A program made the position numbers and the translations under genes. DNA of 64,000 nucleotides. It comes from Spirochaetaceae bacterium. GTDB taxonomy: Bacteria > Spirochaetota > Spirochaetia > B11-G9. This document shows, piece after piece, positions 57,364-64,000 of the stretch (its first letter is position 1; each line of letters opens with the position of its first letter). The notes beneath the pieces are model-generated. The model was given only the letters and a program-made list of their open reading frames with translations. It was not told where the DNA came from and searched no databases. Location: assembly GCA_015493635.1 (NCBI GenBank), contig WGCU01000077.1, positions 23,442 to 87,441 of the forward strand, given 5' to 3'.

Positions 57364-58254
57364 CTACAGAAGACCTCCTGCCTCTTCGTTAAACCTGAGA
57401 AAGGCATCCACACATACTTCGTCCCAGTTCCGGGGCACCCCTTTCTTTTCTTTTACCCATGGATGAGTAATGGCACTCGAAACGTTTACCCGGATAAGGG
57501 GTGTCTCGTACCGTACTTCTTTCATTATCCCCGCTACGTCGGAGAAACTCCCCCCCTGACTTCCCACTCCGGGGATGAGGAGAGGTATGTTTCTGCCTCC
57601 GAAAAGCAGGGCGAGATCCTTCAGTTCCTGTGGAGATGTGGCACCTGTTACGGCTCCGGTTCCGGGATACTTCCAGGCCCAGGAGATAATCTTTTCCCCA
57701 ACCGCAGTAAAGAGCTTCTCTCCCCCTTTCGCAAGCCGCAGGTTCTGAAACTCCTTTCCGCCGGGATTAGATGTTCTGTCAAGAACATAGGCTCCGCCCC
57801 CCCGGCTTACAGCCTCTTTCAGGAAAGGCTCTACCGAATCGCTGCCCATGTAGGGCGACACAGTAACACTGTCGCATCCCCAGGAGACAAACCCCTCAAG
57901 GGCATAGTTTTCAGACGACCGGGCTATGTCGCCCCTTTTGTAATCCAGGATTACCGGGATATCCGGGAAGCTCTTCTCGATCAGGGAAAGTATCTTTGCC
58001 AGAGCAAGGGAACCGGGGAACCTCCCCTGCCGGGGTCTGTCCAGACAGGAGAAGAAACCCAGATTGGGCTTGAATGCACCGGGCATTACGTTCTTCCTGA
58101 TCAGTCCGGAAAGAATAGTTTCAAAAAAGGAGGTTATCCTCTCTTCCGTCTCCAACCCCTCACCGGGCAGGTAATCGGGTACAGGATCCAGTCCCATACA
58201 GAGAACACTTCCGCTTTTTTCTGCCGATACTTTCAGTTTATTTATGAAATCCAT
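57364..58254 (-). CDS. pyrF: Orotidine-5'-phosphate decarboxylase
   Basis: 'SVLCMGLDPVPDYL', 'FKPNLGFF', 'IPVILDYKRGDIARSSENYA', 'LLIPGVGSQGG'; ATG 58254 follows GGGGGAGAAGA. Confidence 0.94.
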   Translation of the reverse strand: MDFINKLKVSAEKSGSVLCMGLDPVPDYLPGEGLETEERITSFFETILSGLIRKNVMPGAFKPNLGFFSCLDRPRQGRFPGSLALAKILSLIEKSFPDIPVILDYKRGDIARSSENYALEGFVSWGCDSVTVSPYMGSDSVEPFLKEAVSRGGGAYVLDRTSNPGGKEFQNLRLAKGGEKLFTAVGEKIISWAWKYPGTGAVTGATSPQELKDLALLFGGRNIPLLIPGVGSQGGSFSDVAGIMKEVRYETPLIRVNVSSAITHPWVKEKKGVPRNWDEVCVDAFLRFNEEAGGLL

Positions 58255-58891
58255 TCTTCTCCCCCCATTCAAAGGGAGCCTTTCTCCACTCCCTCAAGCT
58301 TTCCAGATCTTTTTCCTCTATGTATCCGATTCTTTCAGCCTCCTGAATCAGCTCGTCGTAGGTAAAAATCGGAATTGTTCTGCAAACCGGGTCAAGGGAT
58401 GCGAAGTTTTCGGACCCCTTATCAAGCCCGTAGTTGAATATGGAAAGGCAGTACTCTATATCCCCGTCAGCCTCTCTTATGGCTTTTACCGCCTCTATGG
58501 AGCTTCCCCCCGTCGAGACAAGGTCTTCTATAAGAACGACCTTTTTACCTTCGTACCCCTTGTCAGCAGGCAGCCCCTCGATCCTGTTCTTGAGTCCGTG
58601 AGCTTTAGGCTTACTCCGCACGTAGGTAAGGGGAAGATCAAGCTTGTCCGCCAGAGTTGTCGCATGGGGAATTCCCGCTGTGGAGGTCCCGGCAATGACG
58701 TCCGCTTCTATATGGTTTTCCTCCATTATGGAGATAAAGGCTTCTGCAATCATCGACCGGTATCTTTTCTCTTTAAGAAAGATCCTGTTGTCGTTGTACA
58801 CCGGCATGTAGTATCCCGATGCCCAAAGGAAAGGCTCCTTCGTATTCAGCTTGAGAGCCTCTATATCAAGTATTGTCTTTATCAATTCCAA
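58238..58891 (-). CDS. pyrE: Orotate phosphoribosyltransferase
   Basis: 217 aa; 'LNTKEPFLWASGYYMPVYNDNR', 'GTSTAGIPHATTLADKLDLPLTYVRSKPKAHGLKN', 'KVVLIEDLVSTGGSSIEAVKAIREA'. Confidence 0.95.
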   Translation of the reverse strand: MELIKTILDIEALKLNTKEPFLWASGYYMPVYNDNRIFLKEKRYRSMIAEAFISIMEENHIEADVIAGTSTAGIPHATTLADKLDLPLTYVRSKPKAHGLKNRIEGLPADKGYEGKKVVLIEDLVSTGGSSIEAVKAIREADGDIEYCLSIFNYGLDKGSENFASLDPVCRTIPIFTYDELIQEAERIGYIEEKDLESLREWRKAPFEWGEKNGFHK

Positions 58892-60465
58892 ACCTCCCTG
58901 AAGGTATGTACTTTTTCACAATAATCACACTTGAGGGTGTCTTCGGAAATCCTGGTAAACTCCGGCAGAACGTTCTCTTTGTGTGAAGGATGACTTATAC
59001 AGTCCGGGTTTTTACAGCTCATGGATTCAAGGTTATAGACCCTCGGCGGCAGGCTGAGTCTCAGTTTTTTTACAATCTTGCCGTTTCCGATTACGTTCAG
59101 TGTGGCACCCGGGGCTATCGCCGCAAGCCTTTTTATGGTCGATTCATCCGGAGCCTCCGCTCCCGGCCGGAAGATAATTCCCTTCATTGTTCCGGGCTTC
59201 TCCTTGGAGGATGATATCCACTCTCCCCCCTTACCAAAGAGCTTCATTACACGGATAATCCGCGACATATGCTCCCTTATCTCCTTCTCATCGTCTCCCC
59301 GGCATATATGATCTATAACTATTCCGTTTGTTATAGGGTTGACCCCTTCGGAGTACCGCTTGGGAGTACGGCCGCTGCCGGCCTGAATTTCCTCTATAAA
59401 CGGTTCCTCTTTTTCTTCCGGTTTTTCAAACTCCGCTTTAAAGTCATCTCCCAGTTTTCCCGAAACCAGACCGAGGAGAACAATCCTTACAAGCTTCCCG
59501 TTCATGGACTGCTCCTCCCATCCGTTAAGACTTGTGGAATCCAGAAAGGCCGGGATTGTGGGATGCTCTTTGTGCCGCGGGAGGGGATGGTAGAAGACCG
59601 TTCCTGATGGAATCCTGTCCATATATTCCCGTTTAAAGGTTATCCTGGCCCTCAGGGAGTCGGCAATCTTCAGGATATCATCCCCCATTCTCTCCAGCTG
59701 AGGGCGGGTGAAGTACCATATACCTGCAATTTCTTTCTGCCCTAAATACTCCTCTATGGAACCGAAAACCCTAACCTTGTACCCCTTGGCCTCCATCTCT
59801 TTTTGGTAGTGATCAGGCAAGGCCAGCTGAGGCGGAGCAACAAGATCAACGCTAACAGAATTAAAAACATTAAGCCCCTGTACTTTTGAATGTACAGTTC
59901 TGCCGTGAAAGAGGTCGCCTATCAAAGCTATGTGGATGGAAGACCGGTCCCCGTTCAGTTTTTCGAGAAAGGTAAACTCATCGAGAAGCTCCTGGGTGGG
60001 ATGTTCATGCTTGCCGTCCCCGGCATTAATAAAAGAAGGCGGAACGTCCATACCGTTCCGCCCTGCAAATTCCCGTCCGTTTTTCTCAAGCCACCGGCAC
60101 ACGCCTTCCAGGCGGCTCCGTACTATAAAGACTGAATTGTCATAACCGGAAAGGGTATTGAAGGTATCGGCATAGCTTTCCTTTTTGTTTATTGACGAAG
60201 CGGATACGTCAAGATTACTCAGTTTAACCCTGTGAAACTCCGAAGCATTCTTGAAAGACTCCTTGGTCCTTGTACTGGACTCCAGGAACACCTCGTAAAC
60301 ACCGAAATCACCGTTGTTGATACGGAAAGCTTCGAGCTTTTCCTTATTTTTCTCCTTAAGAAGTGCCTTCAACTCCCTTGTCTTTTCAAACAAGTACAGT
60401 CTCTCCTCCAAAGAGAAATCGGCTATTACCGTCAGCGACCGTCCCTTAAACCTGTTTTTTCCCAT
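58882..60465 (-). CDS. pyrBI: Fused aspartate carbamoyltransferase catalytic + regulatory chains (PyrBI)
   Basis: 527 aa; catalytic 'FLESSTRTKESF', 'HEHPTQELLDEF', 'HPLPRHKEHPTIP'; regulatory zinc domain 'CKNPDC...CDYC'. Confidence 0.94.
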   Translation of the reverse strand: MGKNRFKGRSLTVIADFSLEERLYLFEKTRELKALLKEKNKEKLEAFRINNGDFGVYEVFLESSTRTKESFKNASEFHRVKLSNLDVSASSINKKESYADTFNTLSGYDNSVFIVRSRLEGVCRWLEKNGREFAGRNGMDVPPSFINAGDGKHEHPTQELLDEFTFLEKLNGDRSSIHIALIGDLFHGRTVHSKVQGLNVFNSVSVDLVAPPQLALPDHYQKEMEAKGYKVRVFGSIEEYLGQKEIAGIWYFTRPQLERMGDDILKIADSLRARITFKREYMDRIPSGTVFYHPLPRHKEHPTIPAFLDSTSLNGWEEQSMNGKLVRIVLLGLVSGKLGDDFKAEFEKPEEKEEPFIEEIQAGSGRTPKRYSEGVNPITNGIVIDHICRGDDEKEIREHMSRIIRVMKLFGKGGEWISSSKEKPGTMKGIIFRPGAEAPDESTIKRLAAIAPGATLNVIGNGKIVKKLRLSLPPRVYNLESMSCKNPDCISHPSHKENVLPEFTRISEDTLKCDYCEKVHTFREVWN

Positions 60466-60484
60466 ATATACTCCTATAAATAAT

Positions 60485-60598
60485 TTAAAAGGACAAAAAA
60501 AATACCGGCAAAAAAGCCGGTAAACAATTCACAAAAAAAGAGGAAATACCATCCCCATCAAAAATGATGTCTGGTTTTTTCCTCTTTTCTCTCTCCAT
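60485..60598 (-). CDS. Putative pyr operon leader peptide (37 aa)
   Basis: MEREKRKKPDIIFDGDGISSFFVNCLPAFLPVFFLSF*; begins within about 5 nt of the predicted start site and runs through both leader terminators, stopping upstream of pyrBI. Confidence 0.45.
   Translation of the reverse strand: MEREKRKKPDIIFDGDGISSFFVNCLPAFLPVFFLSF
60495..60522 (-). terminator. Second leader terminator upstream of pyrBI
   Basis: Minus strand TACCGGC-TTTTTT-GCCGGTA then TTTTTTTT. Confidence 0.85.
60533..60587 (-). terminator. First leader terminator upstream of pyrBI
   Basis: Minus strand AAAGAGGAAA...TTTCCTCTTT stem (60578-60587/60537-60546) enclosing CATCATTTTTGATG hairpin, then T7 run. Confidence 0.75.
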
Positions 60599-60609
60599 CT
60601 TGAAAAGAA

Positions 60610-60652
60610 ATTGTAAAGAATGTCGGGCAGGGTGTAAAGACCCTGCTCCCGA
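60610..60652 (-). promoter_or_regulatory. pyr operon promoter with dyad around the -35
   Basis: Minus strand TTTACA-N17-TACAAT; dyad TCGGG-AG-CAGGGT-CTTTAC-ACCCTG-CCCGA (60623-60652) brackets the -35 hexamer. Confidence 0.65.
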
Positions 60653-60702
60653 TTTGGTTAAACTTTTTTGATTAATCTTGATCATCCCTGAATATTGCCA
60701 CT

Positions 60703-62559
60703 CTAGATATAGTAACCGTCTTGAATAGCATCCTGTGCATCTCCCACTATTCTTGCATCACCTATAACATGCACCGGCATTGTTTCAGACAGTTCTTTCC
60801 CAAGAGGATTATTGGACTTCATCCCTGAGGAAACAATAATAAGATCTATATTTTGAAAGACAATATCCTTATCATTCCTTTTTGCATAAACAGTGCTCCC
60901 CTCAATCTTTGAAATATGGGTGTAATCACTGAAAATAACACCTTTCTCCTTCATCTCTTTCAGAGAAAGCTTCTTGGATATCATCTCCATGTCCTGACCG
61001 AAATCGGTAGAACGCTTTACAATGATAATATCATTGTTCTCCGGAAGGAGAGCTGTCGCTATATCAACGCCCGTCAGTCCTCCTCCGATTATAAGAACCC
61101 TTTTATTTTTTGGAAGTTCACTGTCCAGAAGGATATCAGCCCCCCTAAAATCATTTAGCCCCTCTATCGGCGGAATTGAAGGGACAGCTCCGGTTGCAAG
61201 AACAACAGCATCATACTTCCCCTCCAGATCCTCTTTTGTTGCTTCCTTTGAGATACTATGTACACCGGTTCTCTCCATTTCCATCACGTAGAAAGGGATG
61301 AGCCGCTCCATTGATCTTTTATGAGGAGTTTTTGAAGCCATTATGAACTGACCGCCAAGCCTATCCTTTTCATACAAGTCTACCAGGCACCCTCTTGAGG
61401 AAAGCTGTAAAGCCGCTTCCATTCCCGCGGGTCCGCCGCCTACAACAGCATACCTTTTCTTTTCCTTGCATTCTTTTCTTTCAGGAACCTTCTGACCAAC
61501 AGATGGGTTCACAAGACATCCCAATCCTTTACCCGCTTTTACTCCGCCAAGACACCCCTGGGCACACTCCATACACGGACGTACGGCCCCTGGAACCTTG
61601 CCGGTGTACTTTCCGATAAAGTCGGGATCTGCGACAAGAGCTCTGCCGGCTGCAATATAATCAGCATGAAACTCATGCTTTAGTCTGTCGATATCCTCCC
61701 CTGTGTTTACCTTTCCCACAAAGATAACCGGTACCGTTACTTCCTTCTTTATCTTTCCTGCCAGCTCCCATGTTTTTCCCTTGGGCACAAACATATGCTG
61801 AAAGAACCACGGCGGAGTTGAGCAGAGACTTCCCGCAGAGACATGAAGTGCGTCGGCCCCTCTTTCTTCCAGGAGCCGGGCAAAGGTGACCATCTCCGGA
61901 AGCTTGATACCGTCGGGAATCATCTCGTCAGCACTCATTCTTACGATAACCGGGATGGAAACCGCCTGCTTAACAGCATTGAGAATCTCAAGGGGAAACC
62001 GTACTCTATTCTCAAAACTACCGCCGTACACATCATCCCGGCCGTTTACCTTGGAAGAAAGGAACTGTGCGGCAAGATATCCGTGCCCGAACTGAAGCTC
62101 TACAATATCAAACCCAGCCTTCTCTGCACGTATTGCAGAAGTTACAAAGAGACTAACTATTCCTTTGATCTCTTCAATGGTCAGCTGTTTTGGTACCGGC
62201 CCGCCTGCTTCACATGCTGAACCGTATGAAGATACAAAATAGTTGCCGGATATCTTGGGATTTGCCATCCTTCCCGGATGGTTCAGATGTGCTATTACCT
62301 TCGTTTCTGTCTCCTGAATCATGGATACAAGAGCTGAGAGACCTTCAATTTTATCATCATTGTCAATACCAAGCTGGGTCGGCACTTCTCTTAACCCCTT
62401 GTCCATATACAGCGGTTCCAGAGCTATGGCGCCAAGGTACGTTCTTCTTTCCCGGTAAAAATCAAAATGTTTCTCCGTGACCCTTCCGTCACCTTTCGTA
62501 TATCCCAGTTTCACCGGGGGCATGATAAATTCATTTTTTAATGATAACATATACAACAC
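60703..62559 (-). CDS. NADH:flavin oxidoreductase / 2,4-dienoyl-CoA reductase-like (OYE + FAD/NAD domains)
   Basis: 618 aa; 'PVKLGYTKGDGRVTEKHFDFYRER', 'FDIVELQFGHGYLAAQFLSSKVNGRDDVYGGSFENRVRF', 'CMECAQGCLGG', 'YAVVGGGPAGMEAALQLSSRG'. Confidence 0.9.
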   Translation of the reverse strand: MLYMLSLKNEFIMPPVKLGYTKGDGRVTEKHFDFYRERRTYLGAIALEPLYMDKGLREVPTQLGIDNDDKIEGLSALVSMIQETETKVIAHLNHPGRMANPKISGNYFVSSYGSACEAGGPVPKQLTIEEIKGIVSLFVTSAIRAEKAGFDIVELQFGHGYLAAQFLSSKVNGRDDVYGGSFENRVRFPLEILNAVKQAVSIPVIVRMSADEMIPDGIKLPEMVTFARLLEERGADALHVSAGSLCSTPPWFFQHMFVPKGKTWELAGKIKKEVTVPVIFVGKVNTGEDIDRLKHEFHADYIAAGRALVADPDFIGKYTGKVPGAVRPCMECAQGCLGGVKAGKGLGCLVNPSVGQKVPERKECKEKKRYAVVGGGPAGMEAALQLSSRGCLVDLYEKDRLGGQFIMASKTPHKRSMERLIPFYVMEMERTGVHSISKEATKEDLEGKYDAVVLATGAVPSIPPIEGLNDFRGADILLDSELPKNKRVLIIGGGLTGVDIATALLPENNDIIIVKRSTDFGQDMEMISKKLSLKEMKEKGVIFSDYTHISKIEGSTVYAKRNDKDIVFQNIDLIIVSSGMKSNNPLGKELSETMPVHVIGDARIVGDAQDAIQDGYYI

Positions 62560-62616
62560 TCCATATATGAAATTTGCGATAGTATATCACTAAATGCTGT
62601 TTTCGGGAAAGATTAA

Positions 62617-63423
62617 TTACGTCTTTATCCGATACAGCTCTTCATAGCTTAAATCGGGGTGGATGCCAAGCCGGGAAAGGCTGAAATCGAAACGTACAGG
62701 ATCGGTTTTATCAAATGCCCGCAATGCTTCGGTTATTTCAAGGGCCGTTTTCATATCCGCCTGCTGCCTGCGGGTAAGCCTTAGAATATGGCTTATCTGC
62801 ATAATGTGAGTATCGAGAGGAATAATGAGAATCTCAGGAGAAAGGGTTTTCCACGTTCCGGGATCTATTTCATCACAGCGGATCATCCACCGGGCATACA
62901 TGTTGAGCCGCTTTACAGCACTTCCCTTTTCAGGGTCAGGAAGAACACTGCGGGTGGTTCCCGTTTCTTTTCCTATGCTCCGTACAAGAGAAACAAGCCC
63001 TGACAGAAGAGGATACGGTGCCGCATTCTTTCCACTGCTTCCGCTTAGAAAACAATTTTCAAGAGATCCAAAATACAAAACAGTTTTTTTTATTCCTTCA
63101 AGAAAGTCAACAAGACTGGCGGATGGATAAAACCGATATTTAAAATCTTTAAACAGGAGGTTCAACGCGGCTCTATCGGTTGCTAAAAGATCCTTTTTCA
63201 GGGAAGGAAACGGTGCAAGAATGCTCCTGACAGTTTTTAAAATACTTCCGACTCTGCCGGTAGCAAAAGATGCGGCAACTAACCCTGCTATCTCCTGATC
63301 CTCCGGAGCCGGGTAGCGGAGAACCAGTTCAAGAGGATCCGGATGAATAAACTCCGGTTTATGATATTTTTGATATATGGTTTCCAGGATACGGGAGATT
63401 ATACGGATCCGCTCCCGTTGCAT
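62617..63423 (-). CDS. DUF2400/TIGR02757 family protein
   Basis: 'FIHPDPLELVLRYPAPEDQEIAGLVAASFATGRVGSILKTVRSIL', 'RLNMYARWMIRCDEIDPGTW', 'LIIPLDTHIMQISHILRLT'. Likely start MQRERIRII. Confidence 0.85.
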   Translation of the reverse strand: MQRERIRIISRILETIYQKYHKPEFIHPDPLELVLRYPAPEDQEIAGLVAASFATGRVGSILKTVRSILAPFPSLKKDLLATDRAALNLLFKDFKYRFYPSASLVDFLEGIKKTVLYFGSLENCFLSGSSGKNAAPYPLLSGLVSLVRSIGKETGTTRSVLPDPEKGSAVKRLNMYARWMIRCDEIDPGTWKTLSPEILIIPLDTHIMQISHILRLTRRQQADMKTALEITEALRAFDKTDPVRFDFSLSRLGIHPDLSYEELYRIKT

Positions 63424-63791
63424 TTGGCACAAAGACCGGTATATTCCAGGGTTATTCCTTCCACCTTTCTGTCTCCGGCCCACTGGTTCATGGTACCTGA
63501 GGAAACAACCGAATCTATATCAAAGGGGAGGTCTTCAATTGCCCCGCATTTTACACATCGGAAATGAGGATGTTGAGATACAACAGGATCGAATCTCTTC
63601 TGCCCGTCTTTACCAGAAAGCTTCAAGATTATACCTGCTTCGGATAGTAACTCAAGATTTCTATACACCGTTCCCAGACTGATACGGGGAAGTACCTTAC
63701 GCACTTCCGCGTAAATAACATCTGCTCCCGGATGATCTGTATGTTGATGCAGAGTGTCAAGAATAACCTGGCGCTGTTTTGTCTGCCGCAT
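63399..63791 (-). CDS. Fur/PerR-family transcriptional regulator
   Basis: 130 aa; 'RQVILDTLHQHTDHPGADVIYAEVRKVLPRISLGTVYRNLELLSEAGIILKL', 'HPHFRCVKCGAIEDLP', 'GLCAKC'. Confidence 0.93.
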   Translation of the reverse strand: MRQTKQRQVILDTLHQHTDHPGADVIYAEVRKVLPRISLGTVYRNLELLSEAGIILKLSGKDGQKRFDPVVSQHPHFRCVKCGAIEDLPFDIDSVVSSGTMNQWAGDRKVEGITLEYTGLCAKCNGSGSV

Positions 63792-63806
63792 AATAACCTC
63801 TTTTAT

Positions 63807-63849
63807 CAGTAATTATTATTATAATAGCAGGAGATAAATTCTTCGTCAA
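63807..63849 (-). promoter_or_regulatory. fur-family gene promoter with PerR-like AT-rich box
   Basis: Minus strand TTGACG-N17-TATTAT; 63807-63821 CAGTAATTATTATTA imperfect 7-1-7 repeat beside the -10. Confidence 0.45.
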
Positions 63850-64000
63850 TGAGCTTTTTGCGAAGTACCCCAACTTACTATACTGAGAGAAAATAACAAA
63901 GGGGTCAAAAATATTTTACCCCGAGAGAATGCCCTGAAGAGGCTTTAGAGCATCTAAAAGCCAAAAATTTGTAATATTTACCCCACAAAAAAGGTGCCCT

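Noticed and set aside
57463-58365. 300-aa plus-strand ORF opposite pyrF
   Set aside because: Shadow ORF antisense to pyrF.
60485-60685. Full-length 66-aa ORF as a gene
   Set aside because: Its first ATG lies upstream of the predicted promoter; only the internal ATG at 60598 fits the transcript, so it is reported as a 37-aa leader ORF instead.
63880-64000. Repeated ATATTTTACCCC / ATATTTACCCC motifs, a GGGGT..ACCCC hairpin and a short open frame (QRGQKYFTPRECPEEALEHLKAKNL*)
   Set aside because: Could be a mobile-element end or gene remnant, but it is at the window edge and too short to support; needs downstream sequence.
1-64000. CRISPR arrays, tRNA/rRNA genes, prophage, toxin-antitoxin or restriction systems
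   Set aside because: No repeat-spacer pattern, cloverleaf, integrase/transposase or defence-type motifs were found in the supplied ORFs or the intergenic regions read.

Overview
The window is a gene-dense, chromosome-like bacterial segment. The gene complement and fused PyrBI suggest a Spirochaetota-type anaerobe, but taxonomy is inference only. No CRISPR array, tRNA, rRNA or intact mobile element was found. Main blocks: (i) 0-12 kb: partial nitroreductase, degenerate M28-like membrane protein, HEAT-repeat protein, dinB, TPR and beta-propeller proteins, trmL, proC, serS, VTT membrane protein; (ii) 12-15 kb: ECF transporter with fused dual ATPase; (iii) 15-19 kb: PRTase-like protein divergent from pncB, plus a NeuB-like synthase; (iv) 19-22 kb: rbr-dfx-rd-fprA oxidative-stress operon with a Fur/PerR-like box; (v) 22-24 kb: DUF1007 + NicO metal transporter; (vi) 24-28 kb: sugar-type ABC operon carrying a GHMP (mevalonate-like) kinase; (vii) 28-30.6 kb: DOMON protein, stand-alone receiver, histidine kinase with an N-terminal Rossmann domain, cupin; (viii) 30.7-40.8 kb: complete hypFCDEAB + group-3b-type [NiFe] (sulf)hydrogenase with fused beta-gamma subunit; (ix) 40.8-50.2 kb: guanine-class purine riboswitch + purLECFMND; (x) 50.2-60.7 kb: convergent complete UMP operon pyrBI-pyrE-pyrF-pyrDK-pyrC-carA-carB; (xi) 60.7-64 kb: OYE/dienoyl-CoA reductase-like protein, DUF2400 protein, Fur-family regulator. 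The most notable items are the pyr operon leader (a near-leaderless 37-codon Phe-rich ORF running through two intrinsic terminators, with a dyad around the -35), the purL leader (riboswitch + terminator + RBS-sequestering hairpin), the Rossmann-domain histidine kinase beside the hydrogenase, and several gene fusions.
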